From Actinomycetes bacterium (GTDB lineage: Bacteria; Actinomycetota; Thermoleophilia; Solirubrobacterales; 70-9), in contig JAEYSQ010000160.1 of assembly GCA_023434465.1 (NCBI GenBank), forward strand, positions 1 to 16,096: a stretch of 16,096 bases of DNA, in the 5' to 3' direction. The position numbers and the translations under genes are program-made. Shown piece by piece: positions 1-9,069 of the stretch (position 1 is its first letter; each line of letters starts with the position of its first letter). The notes beneath the pieces were generated by a model that worked only from the letters and a program-made list of their open reading frames with translations, was not told where the DNA came from and ran no database searches.

Positions 1-66
1 CCGCTGACCCAGCCGGATGACATCGAGGCGTACACCCGCGCCTGGCAGGAAGTGCGCACCGGCTGA
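1..66 (+). CDS. C-terminal end of an upstream gene, possibly a PotD-like binding protein (partial)
   Basis: An open frame enters from the left edge and ends at TGA (64-66), giving 21 residues that finish with a YTRAWQEVRTG-like tail. It stops 6 nt before the first permease gene, so it is almost certainly in the same operon. Spermidine/putrescine-type solute-binding proteins often end in a short amphipathic helix of this kind, and such a gene is expected beside PotB/PotC-type permeases. The fragment is too short for a secure family call; a regulator or another ABC component remains possible. The frame and stop are seen; the function is inference. Confidence 0.5.
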   Translation, partial: PLTQPDDIEAYTRAWQEVRTG

Positions 67-72
67 TCGAAC

Positions 73-930
73 ATGCCGCTCTCCCGTCGCATACAGCGGG
101 CGCTCCCGAACGCCCTCAGCATCGGCCTCACCGGTCTGGTGATGGTCGTGCTGTTCGGGCCCGTCCTGCTGTTGGCGCTGTTCTCGTTCAACGACTCCAC
201 GGTGATCTCCCTCCCCTGGGAGGGCTTCACCACCCGTTGGTACACGGAGGCCCTGAACGACAACGGCGCGACGACGGCGATCGGCAACTCGGTGATGGTC
301 GCCTCGATCGTCACCGTCGCGTCTCTCATACTGGGGACCCTTGCCTCCTGGGGCCTGACCCGGATTCCATTCCGGGGCAGGCCCCTCGTGGCCGGGGTTC
401 ACGGAGCGGTGCTGGTGGTTCCCTGGCTGATCATCGGCGTCGCCGGCCTGATCTTCTTCAGCCAGATCGAGATGATGCTGTCGCTCCAGACGATCATCCT
501 GATGCACATCGTCGTCACCTTCCCGCTGGTCGTCGCGGTGGTCTCGGCCGGCCTGATCCGCTTCGATCCGTCACTCGAGGAAGCTGCGATCGACATGGGC
601 GCGAGCCAGTTCCAGATGATGCGGTACGTCGTGTTGCCCCAGATCGCTCCCTCCCTGGCTGCCGCCGCGATCTTCGCCTTCGCCTGGTCCTTCAACAACT
701 TCGAGATCAGCTTCTTCACCGGCGGCTTCGAACAGACCTTCCCGGTCTGGGTCTACGGTGTGCTGCGGCACTCTTCGAATCTGCCGGTGGTCAACGCGGC
801 CTCGACCGTGATCGCGCTCGGCCAGGTGATGCTGGTCTTCGGCCTCTGGTACGGGATGAAGCTGATGACCCGCCGCCGCGGCGGAACCGACCATGATGCG
901 GCCGAAATGATCACCGGAGCGGTGCGCTGA
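73..930 (+). CDS. potC: ABC transporter permease, PotC-like (spermidine/putrescine family)
   Basis: This 285-residue integral membrane protein is probably one half of the membrane channel of a polyamine-type ABC importer. The N-terminus has a hydrophobic helix (about residues 16-39) followed by the FNDS sequence typical of PotC-type permeases. Several more hydrophobic segments follow, about six in all. The cytoplasmic EAA loop that docks on the ATPase is clear: EEAAIDMGAS followed by a LPQIAPSL segment around residues 172-195. Length is normal for the family. The ATG at 73 lies 6 nt after the upstream stop with no strong Shine-Dalgarno, suggesting translational coupling. Its stop overlaps the next start by one base (TGATG). 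The family also carries other cationic or carboxylated amines, so the substrate is open. Confidence 0.88.
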   Translation: MPLSRRIQRALPNALSIGLTGLVMVVLFGPVLLLALFSFNDSTVISLPWEGFTTRWYTEALNDNGATTAIGNSVMVASIVTVASLILGTLASWGLTRIPFRGRPLVAGVHGAVLVVPWLIIGVAGLIFFSQIEMMLSLQTIILMHIVVTFPLVVAVVSAGLIRFDPSLEEAAIDMGASQFQMMRYVVLPQIAPSLAAAAIFAFAWSFNNFEISFFTGGFEQTFPVWVYGVLRHSSNLPVVNAASTVIALGQVMLVFGLWYGMKLMTRRRGGTDHDAAEMITGAVR

Positions 931-1829
931 TGGGCGTGCCGATGGCCGAGATCCCGACCGTAGCCGGTGAGCGCCCCGGCCGCCTGACCAAGCTGATGCG
1001 GCCCCTCGCGTTCATGAGCCTGCCGACCGGGGTGCTGGTCCTGCTTTTCCTGGTCCCGATGGGGATCCTCGTCTACTTCAGCTTCCAGTACGGCGACCTG
1101 ACCGGCGACACCGGTTTCACCCTGACCAACTTCAGCGACATCATCTCGGACCCGCTCTACCGGGAGATCGCCCTGACCACCTTCCAGATCGCGACCATCG
1201 CGATGGTCAGCCAGCTGATCGTCGGCATCCCGCTCGCCTACGTGCTCGCCTACAAAGCTGGCCGCTTCGAACTGCCGCTGCTGCTCGCCCTTGTCCTCGC
1301 CGACGAGCTCAATCCGATGGTCCGGATCTACGCCTGGCGGATGCTGCTCGGCCGGGAGGGCCTGATCAACGAGGCCCTGATGTCGATCGGCCTGATCGAC
1401 GTGCCGATCGACGCCCTGCTCTTCAACAAGTTTTCGGTCATCGTCGTGCTATCGACCAGCTACCTGACCTACACGGTGATCCCGATCTACGCCTCGATGA
1501 AGGCGGTCGATTCGGGCCTCTTCGAGGCGGCCCGCGACATGGGGGCCGGCTGGTTCACGACCTTCCGGCGAGTCCTCCTTCCGCTGATCGCCCCGGGCAT
1601 CTTCATCGCCCTGCTGCTCGTTTACGTGCCCCTGTTCACCGACTTCGCCGCTCCGACCCTGGTCGGCGGCACCACCGGCTACATGCTCGGCAACGTGGTC
1701 AGTGACATGGTGCTCGAGAACGGCAACCTCAACGCCGGGGCCGCGATGAGCTTCCTGATGCTGCTCGCCGCCGGGCTGTTCTCCCTGATCGCCTATCAAC
1801 TTTCAAGAGTGAAACAGGGAGCGAAGTGA
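930..1829 (+). CDS. potB: ABC transporter permease, PotB-like (spermidine/putrescine family)
   Basis: This 299-residue protein is the partner permease of the preceding PotC-like gene. A hydrophobic helix around residues 25-50 is followed by a periplasm-facing stretch and further membrane helices. The EAA loop is seen as FEAARDMGAG followed by LLPLIAPGIF near residues 196-222. Two permeases of this type usually form a heterodimer with one ATPase and a binding protein; no ATPase gene is inside the window, so it probably lies further left. The ATG at 930 shares a base with the previous stop; an in-frame ATG at 942 is an alternative start. Its end overlaps the next gene by 4 nt (GTGA), which indicates coupled translation. 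Confidence 0.88.
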   Translation: MGVPMAEIPTVAGERPGRLTKLMRPLAFMSLPTGVLVLLFLVPMGILVYFSFQYGDLTGDTGFTLTNFSDIISDPLYREIALTTFQIATIAMVSQLIVGIPLAYVLAYKAGRFELPLLLALVLADELNPMVRIYAWRMLLGREGLINEALMSIGLIDVPIDALLFNKFSVIVVLSTSYLTYTVIPIYASMKAVDSGLFEAARDMGAGWFTTFRRVLLPLIAPGIFIALLLVYVPLFTDFAAPTLVGGTTGYMLGNVVSDMVLENGNLNAGAAMSFLMLLAAGLFSLIAYQLSRVKQGAK

Positions 1830-3442
1830 ACTACGACGTGGCGATCATCGGCGGCGGCCACAACGGGCTCGTCGCCGCCTACTACCTAGCCCGCGAGGGC
1901 CTTTCCACCCTGGTCCTCGAACGCCGCGAGATCGTCGGCGGCTGCTGCGTGACCGAAGAGTTTGCCCCCGGTTACCGGGCCTCGACCGGTGCCTACGTGC
2001 TGAGCATGTTGCGCGAAGAGATCTGGTCGGACATGAGACTGGTCGAGCGGGGAATCGTGGTCGACCCCGCCGGCCCCTCGCTTCACCTCTTTGCCGACGG
2101 CACCCGGCTTCAGCTCTCCGACGACACTGACGAAGCGGTCGCTGCGATCCGCCAGTTCTCCGAGCACGACGCCGACGCGTATCCCGCCTTTGAGGAACAT
2201 CTGGCAGAGCTCGCCGGATTGGTCACCCCGTTGATCGACACCACCCCGCCCTCGCCCCGGCCCTCCAGCGCCGCCGATCTAGCCTCACTGCTCAAGGTCG
2301 GCAGGCTCGCGGCAGGCAAGCGGGACCTGATCAACGACGCGCTTTTCCTCTTCACGACCTCGGTCACCCAGTTCCTCAACGAGCGCTTCGAGAACGAGTA
2401 TGTGAAGGCAGCGATCGGCTGGCACGCGATCAACGACTCGATCGCCGGTCCCTCCAGTCCCGGTTCGGCCTACATCCTGCTGCACGACCATGCCGGCGAG
2501 GACACCGAAGCCGGGGCCCGCTCCTGGGGCTTCGTCCAAGGGGGAATTGGCCGGGTAACCGAGGCGATGGCCGATGCCGCCCGGGAAGCGGGGGCCGAGA
2601 TCAGGACGAACGCGGAGGTCGAAGAGATCGTGGTCACCGGCGGTCGGGCCACCGGGGTCCGACTGACCGGAGGCGAGCTCGTCAGCGCCGGCCGGATCCT
2701 CTCGAACGCCGACCCGAAGACGACTTTCCTCGGCCTCGCCCCGGAAGGTTCCCTGCCTGAATCCTTCACCGCCTCGGTCCGCGCCTATCGCTGCCAGGGC
2801 ACGAGTATGAAGATCAACCTGGCCGTGGACCGGCTCCCGCTCGCGTCGAACATGCCGGGCGAGGGAGTCCAGGACTACCACCGGGGCATCATGGAAGTCA
2901 ACCAGCCGCTGGCCGACATGGACCGGGCCCAGGCCGAAGCCAGGGCGGGCCGGCCGGCCGACGATCCGCACGTCGAAATGTGCGTTCCCACGGTCCATGA
3001 TCCGTCCCTGGCGCCGGCAGGCCACCACGTCCTCACCATCGACGTCAACTCGCAGCCCTACGAACTGGCCGAAGGTTCCTGGGAGGAGATCGCCGACGAG
3101 GTCGCCGACCGGGCGATCGCCAAGCTCGAGACCTACTTCCCGGGACTGACCGAATCGATCCTGCACCGCCAGGTTCTGAGCCCGCTCGGCCTCGAGCGAC
3201 TGCTCGGCATTCATGGCGGCCACGCGCTTCACGGCGACATGGCCTTCGACCAGCTCTTCACGCTCCGTCCGGTGCGCGGCTGGTCCGAATACCGGACCCC
3301 GGTCGAAGGGCTCTGGCTCTGCGGCGCCGGTACCCACCCCGGCGGCGGCGTGACCGGAGCCAACGGCCGCAACTGCGCCCGGGAGGTCCTGAGGGAACAC
3401 AAGGGCAGCCCGGTCAAGCGCCTCTTCTCCCGTGGCAACTGA
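1826..3442 (+). CDS. FAD-dependent oxidoreductase, phytoene-desaturase/PYROXD2-like
   Basis: This 538-residue flavoprotein has an N-terminal Rossmann dinucleotide motif, GGGHNG at residues 9-14, after a short beta strand. An acidic residue at the end of strand 2 (E32) would bind the FAD ribose, and GGCCVTEE follows at about 38-45. The C-terminal flavin-closing motif is LCGAGTHPGGGVTGANG near residues 498-515, the form typical of NAD(P)/FAD proteins annotated as phytoene desaturase-like or PYROXD2-like. No carotenoid genes are nearby, so carotenoid desaturation is unlikely. Its place between amine-type permeases and an amidohydrolase suggests oxidation of an imported amine or its derivative. 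The GTG start at 1826 overlaps potB by 4 nt. The substrate is unknown. Confidence 0.85.
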   Translation: MNYDVAIIGGGHNGLVAAYYLAREGLSTLVLERREIVGGCCVTEEFAPGYRASTGAYVLSMLREEIWSDMRLVERGIVVDPAGPSLHLFADGTRLQLSDDTDEAVAAIRQFSEHDADAYPAFEEHLAELAGLVTPLIDTTPPSPRPSSAADLASLLKVGRLAAGKRDLINDALFLFTTSVTQFLNERFENEYVKAAIGWHAINDSIAGPSSPGSAYILLHDHAGEDTEAGARSWGFVQGGIGRVTEAMADAAREAGAEIRTNAEVEEIVVTGGRATGVRLTGGELVSAGRILSNADPKTTFLGLAPEGSLPESFTASVRAYRCQGTSMKINLAVDRLPLASNMPGEGVQDYHRGIMEVNQPLADMDRAQAEARAGRPADDPHVEMCVPTVHDPSLAPAGHHVLTIDVNSQPYELAEGSWEEIADEVADRAIAKLETYFPGLTESILHRQVLSPLGLERLLGIHGGHALHGDMAFDQLFTLRPVRGWSEYRTPVEGLWLCGAGTHPGGGVTGANGRNCAREVLREHKGSPVKRLFSRGN

Positions 3443-4589
3443 GCTGGAAGAAGCCACCAGCCTCCTTTCGGAACTGGTTTCGATCTACTCGCCTTCGGGT
3501 GGCGAGGGTCGCATCGTCGACCACATCGAGAGGTTTTGCCGCTCCGAGGGACTCAGCGTACGCCGGGTCCCGGCCGAAATCGGCCGGGACAGCCTCGTGG
3601 TCGGGGCCAGCCGGGAACCGGTCCTGGCGATCGCTGCCCATCTCGACACCGTTACCCCTACCTGGCCCGACGCGACCGTGCCGAGGGTCGAGGACGGGAT
3701 CCTCCACGGACTCGGCTCGGTCGATGACAAGGGCGGTGTCGCGGCCTGCCTGCTCGCCGTCCGGTGGCTGGGGCGAAGCGGAGTCGACCTTGACTCGCTC
3801 CCGGCAGTCTTCGCCTTCCCGGTCGATGAAGAGTCCGGCGGCAGCGGGTCCCGATCACTGGCGATCGACCTGGCTCCCCGTTTCGCGATCGCGCTCGAGG
3901 GCTCTGGACTGAACGCGGGCACCGTCGAATGCGGTGATCTCGAGGCGCTCGTTCACGTGCGGGGTGTCAGCGCCCACGGTTCGCTGACCGAGTTGGGTCA
4001 GAACGCCGCTCATTCGGCGGCCGAACTGATCTCTTCGCTCGCTGATCTCGGTCTTGATTCGCATGTCCACCCGATTCTGGGTCCCTCCGTCGCCAGCGTG
4101 ACCGAGATCGAGACCGGCGACGGCATGAACGTGGTTCCCGATACCTGCACCCTGCGCCTGAGAATCCGCGTGGTCCCAGGTCAGGACCTGCCGCAGCTGA
4201 TTTCCGAAGTCGAAGAGTTCGCCGCCCGTTTCGGTGGCGACGTCCAGATGGTCGAGGGCACCGTTCCAATGGAACTGCCGGAGGACTCTCCGCTCCGGCT
4301 GGCGGTCGACGCGGCAACGGAGGCCGTGGTCGGCCGCCGGCCCGAGACCATCGGGGTCCCGGCCTGGACCGACGCCCACAACTTCGTCGACTTCGGCGGC
4401 TCGGAGGCGATGGTCTTCGGTCCCGGCTCGATCGAGTACGCCCACACCCCGGCCGAACGGATCGAACTCGCCGAGGTGGTCCAGTGCGCGAGGATCTTTA
4501 TGAACCTGCTGGGCCCCGAGTGCCTTGACTTGATGGTCGCGGCCCCTCCCCGACCCGACTCACCCCGCTACCGAAAGCAAAAGAAATGA
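3432..4589 (+). CDS. M20-family metallopeptidase / amidohydrolase (ArgE/DapE/CPG2 type)
   Basis: This 385-residue protein belongs to the di-zinc M20 family, which removes acyl groups from N-acyl amino acids or cleaves related amides. Visible motifs are AAHLDTV (H70, D72), GSVDDKGG (bridging Asp at 98/99), the catalytic DEESGG (E133/E134), an ALEGS metal-ligand site (E156), SAHGS of the dimerisation/lid region (H182), and a C-terminal YAHTPAE (H338). TDAHNF near 313-318 is also common in DapE/ArgE-like members. Length fits the family. The GTG start at 3432 overlaps the upstream gene by 11 nt; the next in-frame ATG is far downstream of the first motifs, so GTG is preferred. The substrate cannot be told from sequence; its operon suggests an N-acylated or amide-linked amine. 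Confidence 0.88.
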   Translation: MATELEEATSLLSELVSIYSPSGGEGRIVDHIERFCRSEGLSVRRVPAEIGRDSLVVGASREPVLAIAAHLDTVTPTWPDATVPRVEDGILHGLGSVDDKGGVAACLLAVRWLGRSGVDLDSLPAVFAFPVDEESGGSGSRSLAIDLAPRFAIALEGSGLNAGTVECGDLEALVHVRGVSAHGSLTELGQNAAHSAAELISSLADLGLDSHVHPILGPSVASVTEIETGDGMNVVPDTCTLRLRIRVVPGQDLPQLISEVEEFAARFGGDVQMVEGTVPMELPEDSPLRLAVDAATEAVVGRRPETIGVPAWTDAHNFVDFGGSEAMVFGPGSIEYAHTPAERIELAEVVQCARIFMNLLGPECLDLMVAAPPRPDSPRYRKQKK

Positions 4590-4912
4590 CCAGACACCCG
4601 CTACTCGACCAGCTCGAACCCGATCCGCTCGATCCCGCACAGATAATTCTAGGTAGCCCCGAGGTCCACAGCCTGACCCTCTACGAGAAGGACGGAGTCG
4701 AGGCCGGTCTCTGGCAGATCACCCCGGGCGAGGTCACGGATGTTGAGGCAACCGAGTCCTTCATGGTGATCGAAGGACGCGCGATCATCGAGTACTCGGA
4801 CGGCCGTGCCTTCACGGTCGGGCCGGGAGACACCCATCATTTCCAGGGCGGCGAGGAAACCGTCTGGAAGGTCGAAGAAACCCTGCTCAAGACTTACTGG
4901 ATCAAGGACTGA
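4586..4912 (+). CDS. Small cupin-domain protein (Cupin_3/DUF861-like)
   Basis: This 108-residue single-domain cupin has the pattern of the Cupin_3 (former DUF861) family: GLWQITPGE at about 41-49, a conserved ESFMVIEGRA (57-66), YSDGRAF (70-76), GPGDTHHF (79-86), and a C-terminal WKVEETLLKTYW. The usual first-motif histidines of metal cupins are not present (E57 occupies that region), but H84 and H85 are in the second motif. Family members include ureidoglycine aminohydrolase-type and EutQ-like proteins as well as many of unknown role. The start overlaps the amidohydrolase stop by 4 nt (ATGA). It is the last gene of the operon, ending 12 nt before the convergent Kbl-like gene. It may act on a small amine or amide product, but this is inference. 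Confidence 0.85.
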   Translation: MTRHPLLDQLEPDPLDPAQIILGSPEVHSLTLYEKDGVEAGLWQITPGEVTDVEATESFMVIEGRAIIEYSDGRAFTVGPGDTHHFQGGEETVWKVEETLLKTYWIKD

Positions 4913-4924
4913 CGACGGCGTCGC

Positions 4925-6114
<1,190 letters not shown>

Positions 6115-6118
<4 letters not shown>

Positions 6119-7509
6119 CTGCCGAGCTCCTCGACGGCCATCCCTACCGCATTTCCAACCCGGTCGAGGGCTGCCGAAAAGGCGCCGGGCTGCATGTCGA
6201 GCGAAGGCTGGATGTTCAGCGAGGTCGAACTGGAGTCCATCAGGATTCCCAGTTCCACGGCCCGCTGCTGCACGAGGCGCTGAAGCTCAGGGTCGCGCTC
6301 CCGGCTGTCCCGGTCACGAACGAACTCGAGTGCCTGGAACCCACCGAAGGCGCGGGCCTCCCCGACCTGCGGGTACCGGTCGCGGATCGCTCCCAGCTTC
6401 TCCCGCCCCACGGCTTCGAGGTCACGGACGTTCTGGAGGATCGGCTCCCGCTCGAAGACCTCGATCGTGGCGAGGGCAGCGGCGCAGGCCCATGGCAGCC
6501 AGGACCAGGTGGACCCGGTCGGCATGTCGTCATATCCGCCCATTGCCCGTTCCGAACCGAGCACGGCGGCGATCGGAGCGACGCCGCCACCCATCGCTTT
6601 GCCCAGGCACATCAGGTCAGGCTCGAGGCCCCACTTCTCGACCGCGAACATTTCACCGGAGCGGCCGAACCCGGTCTTGACCTCGTCGACCGCGAGCAGC
6701 CAGCCGTACTCGTCGCAGAGCGCGACCAACGCATCCCAGAACGCCTGGGAAGGAGCAACGCAGCCGCCAGAGCCGAGGATCGGCTCGATCAGGACGCCGG
6801 CGACTTCGGAGGGGTCGACCGCGTGAAAAAGCAGGTGATCCCGGATGAAGTCGATCGTCGAGTCACCGCTGCCGCCCGGGCGTGGCGGGCCGAACGGGCT
6901 GCGGTACGGGTTGGGGTACGGAGCGTGGAAGAATCCCGAAGCGAGCGGACGTATCCCCTTGCTGATCTCCGTTTCTTCCGCGCCGAGGACCGACGTCATC
7001 GAAGTTTCTCCGTGGTAGCCCCCGAGGAAACCGAGCACCATCGGCCGACCGGTCGCCCTGCGCATCATCTTGACCGCGGTCTCGACCACCTCGGTGCCGT
7101 TGAGACCGAGATCGACCCTGGTCAGTGAATCCGGGGTGATCGAGATCAGCTTCTCGGCAAGTGGCAGCATCAGGTCGGAGGCGACCCCGTGGCTGTCCTC
7201 GTTGCCGATCCTCCTCATCGCTTCGACCAGCGGCTCGATTAGTTCCTCGCGGGCGGCGCCGAGCGGAACCGAGGCCGACGAGGAAACCAGATCGACGAAG
7301 GTGTTGCCATCAAGGTCGTTGACCAGGTACCTGGACTTGGATTCGATAACCAGCGGGTCGAGATGATCCGCGGTGCCCGGGTAGACGATCTCCCTGATTC
7401 GCTTTAGCTGCGCTGCGCTGCGCGGGCCGGGCACGGGGCCCGGCACCGGCGGCAGGCTGCCGATGTCTGAAGGGTCCAACGGCAAGGTCAACGGTCCTTT
7501 CTCATTCAT
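6115..7509 (-). CDS. Class III PLP-dependent aminotransferase
   Basis: This protein is 464 residues long from the ATG at 7509. It is a class III aminotransferase, a group that includes omega-amino acid, putrescine/GABA and glutamate-1-semialdehyde enzymes. Seen are GLNGTEVVETAVKM (135-148), GGYHGE (163-168), the PLP-ring Asp in VDEVKTGFGRSG (D275) and the Schiff-base lysine in CLGKAMGGG (K304). The frame stays open 66 nt further upstream, but those codons run through the terminator hairpin of the phosphatase gene, so the start at 7509 is chosen. An AAGGG about 12 nt upstream is a modest ribosome site. It is translationally coupled to the Kbl-like gene. The amino donor is unknown; the nearby amine-uptake operon makes a diamine or omega-amino acid plausible. 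Confidence 0.85.
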
Positions 7510-7545
7510 CGAGTCTAGGTGCCCTTTGGCGGTGACAGCGAAAAC

Positions 7546-7573
7546 GAAGGGCCCGGGCAAGCCCGGGCCCTTC
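7546..7573 (-). terminator. Rho-independent terminator of the alkaline phosphatase gene
   Basis: Two perfect 13-nt complementary arms lie at 7546-7558 and 7561-7573, a GAAGGGCCCGGGC-type stem; a 12-bp stem with a 4-nt loop is sterically realistic. Read on the minus strand, the hairpin begins 20 nt after the phosphatase stop at 7594 and is followed by a short T run (complement of AAAA at 7541-7544). No T run follows on the plus strand, so the minus orientation is preferred. The T run is short, as is common in high-GC bacteria. Confidence 0.85.
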
Positions 7574-7593
7574 ACATCGCTCGTGCTTACCGG

Positions 7594-8934
7594 CTACTCC
7601 TGACCAAGGAGCGCACGCTTTGCGACATCAAACACCCACGTGTTGTGGTGGACGCCGACCAGCTCTTCGGCATTCGGGCCGACGGCCGTGACCGGAACCA
7701 TGCCGCCGGTGTGCTCACCGGTGGTCCAGTCAACCTTGAACTTCCGCTTGGTGCCCTTGATCTTCACGGGACCGCTGCGGGTCGGAACCTCACCGTTCGG
7801 GCCGGCGTTGTTGATCGCCTTCTTGCCCCAGTACGGGATCGGGTCGTCGCCGTCAGCGTTCGTGTTCGGCTCCTCGATGTTCTCGATCGTCATGCCGCCA
7901 GTCTCGTGATCGGCAGTGACGATCAGCAGCACGTTCGGGTTGGTTTCCCGATACTCCTGGATCGCCTTGACGACCTGGTTCATGGTGTGACCGGACTGGA
8001 TGATGTTGCGGACGTCATGCTCGTGTCCGGCCGAGTCGAGGTCGTCGCTTTCCATCGCGAAGAAGAACCCGTTCGGGTTGTCGTCGGCAATGTCGAGCGC
8101 CTTCTTGACCATGTCGACCACCGGTACGTAGTGCGGATCCTTCTTGAATTTGTAGCCCTTGTTCTCGATCCAGCGCCGCTTCGCGCTGTCCTGAACGAGT
8201 GCCAGCACCTGCGGACCGGTCAGCTCGGCAAATGTCTTTTTGTCCCAGGCGTACTGGTAGCCCTGGCTGATCGCCTTCTCGACGAGGTTGCCCTTGGTGC
8301 CTTCGGAATCGTCCTCGCCTTCCTTGTTGGTGTTCGGGATCTTGCCGTCGTTGCCCGGCGGGTACCAGTAGGCCTCGTTGCCGCCCATCAGGATGTCTAC
8401 TTTGTTGTTGTAGATCTCCTTGTCGGCGATCACGGACTTCCAGTCGCGGTTGACGACCGGACCACCGAAGGCAGCGAGGGTTGCGTTGGTGACGTCGTGA
8501 TCGTTGATCAGGGCCGTCGTCTTGCCTTGCTCCTTGGCGATGTCGAGCAGGGTCGGGACGCGCTTCTTGTCCTTGCCCAGTCCCGTGTAGCCGTTGATCG
8601 TCTTCTTGCCGATCGCCCAGGCGGTGGCCCCGGCGGCGGAGTCGGTTACGGCTTCGGCACGCGGACCGGCGGAGATCGTGTCGAGAAAGCCGGTGTAGGG
8701 AAGGGCATCCATCGGCTGGCGTTCGTTGAGTCCGTACAACGCGTACTGAATGGCTGTCCGCTGCTGGATCCCCATACCGTCACCACTGAGGATGATCACG
8801 CTCGTGGCCGGCGTCGGAGCCTCGGCCTTGGACGAGTCACCCCTGGCGATCAGCATGACCAGCGCGAGCATCAGGGCCGCCGCGGCGATCACCACCACGG
8901 ACTTCCTGGCTGAAATTCGCTGAATCACTGACAT
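7594..8934 (-). CDS. Exported alkaline phosphatase, PhoA family
   Basis: This protein of about 446 residues is a secreted or membrane-anchored phosphomonoesterase. An N-terminal basic stretch and a hydrophobic core (about 12-31) form a signal peptide or anchor; an AEA-P site near 37-40 could be cleaved. Motifs, numbered from the GTG three bases upstream, are ILSGDGMG (metal Asp 53), VTDSAAGATA with the nucleophile Ser 100, DHDVTNAT (146-153), ESDDLDSAGHEHD (296-308, metal Asp/His), TADHETGGM (341-349), and GEHTGGMVP with His 409. All the main metal and nucleophile positions are kept, so it should be active. Starts at GTG 8937 or ATG 8934 are both possible with the GGGAGCAGG ribosome site upstream. 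It is monocistronic, with its own promoter and terminator. Phosphate control is likely by analogy but not shown. Confidence 0.9.
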   Translation of the reverse strand: MSVIQRISARKSVVVIAAAALMLALVMLIARGDSSKAEAPTPATSVIILSGDGMGIQQRTAIQYALYGLNERQPMDALPYTGFLDTISAGPRAEAVTDSAAGATAWAIGKKTINGYTGLGKDKKRVPTLLDIAKEQGKTTALINDHDVTNATLAAFGGPVVNRDWKSVIADKEIYNNKVDILMGGNEAYWYPPGNDGKIPNTNKEGEDDSEGTKGNLVEKAISQGYQYAWDKKTFAELTGPQVLALVQDSAKRRWIENKGYKFKKDPHYVPVVDMVKKALDIADDNPNGFFFAMESDDLDSAGHEHDVRNIIQSGHTMNQVVKAIQEYRETNPNVLLIVTADHETGGMTIENIEEPNTNADGDDPIPYWGKKAINNAGPNGEVPTRSGPVKIKGTKRKFKVDWTTGEHTGGMVPVTAVGPNAEELVGVHHNTWVFDVAKRALLGQE

Positions 8935-8957
8935 CACGTACCTGCTCCCATCTGAAG

Positions 8958-8974
8958 GAATTGTTGAACAATTC
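8958..8974 (-). promoter_or_regulatory. Perfect 17-bp palindrome at the phosphatase transcription start (candidate operator)
   Basis: The sequence GAATTGTTGAACAATTC is a perfect inverted repeat: 8-bp arms around one central base. It begins about 5 nt downstream of the predicted -10 box, so it covers the expected start site, a classic place for repressor binding. A second, overlapping inverted pair (TGAAC-5 nt-GTTCA, 8965-8979) touches the -10. The binding protein is unknown. Confidence 0.65.
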
Positions 8975-8978
8975 GTTC

Positions 8979-9006
8979 ATCCTACAGAGCGGGCACGTCA
9001 TGTCAA
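8979..9006 (-). promoter_or_regulatory. Sigma-70-like promoter of the alkaline phosphatase gene
   Basis: On the minus strand a perfect TTGACA (-35, positions 9006-9001) is followed after 16 nt by TAGGAT (-10, positions 8984-8979). The start codon is 45 nt beyond the -10. The strong -35 argues for a promoter that does not strictly need an activator, in keeping with repression through the palindrome just downstream. No mapping data are available, so this is prediction from sequence. Confidence 0.6.
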
Positions 9007-9020
9007 GCCAAAATGGCATC

Positions 9021-9063
9021 GAGATCCGACTTTTCGGACAAATAAGCCGAAAACTCGGATCTC
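9021..9063 (-). terminator. Long near-perfect hairpin 3' of the oxidase operon (second of two)
   Basis: Arms of 17 nt at 9021-9037 and 9047-9063 match at 16 of 17 positions (one C-C mismatch) around a 9-nt loop. The inner stem is TTTTCGG/CCGAAAA and the outer part is GAGATCCGA/TCGGATCTC. It lies about 70 nt past the stop of the last oxidase-operon gene and just upstream of the phosphatase -35, so it probably ends oxidase transcription before that promoter. No clear T run follows the stem on either strand; a protein-binding site or an RNA structure that stabilises the 3' end is also possible. Confidence 0.6.
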
Positions 9064-9069
9064 ACCGTC

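Noticed and set aside
1826..3442. Carotenoid biosynthesis role for the phytoene-desaturase-like gene
   Set aside because: No phytoene synthase or other carotenoid gene is near, and the sequence style fits the broader PYROXD2-like group within an amine-transport operon.
4913..4924. Bidirectional terminator between the convergent cupin and Kbl-like genes
   Set aside because: Only a 5-bp CGACG/CGTCG pair with a one-base centre is present and there is no T run, too little for a terminator call.
7519..8913. Long plus-strand open frame of 464 codons opposite the phosphatase
   Set aside because: It is the antisense of a gene with all catalytic motifs; its translation is Val/Arg/Asp-rich with no family signs, a codon-bias shadow in GC-rich DNA.
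8965..8979. Possible LexA (SOS) box, GAAC-n-GTTC, near the phosphatase promoter
   Set aside because: The spacing between GAAC and GTTC is 5 nt, whereas Gram-positive LexA boxes have 4. The larger 17-bp palindrome is the better symmetry.
8951..8985. PHO box direct repeats (GTTCA-like at 11-nt spacing)
   Set aside because: TTCA elements on the minus strand are 12 nt apart, not 11, and the second unit is poor. PhoP control is possible but not supported by this sequence.
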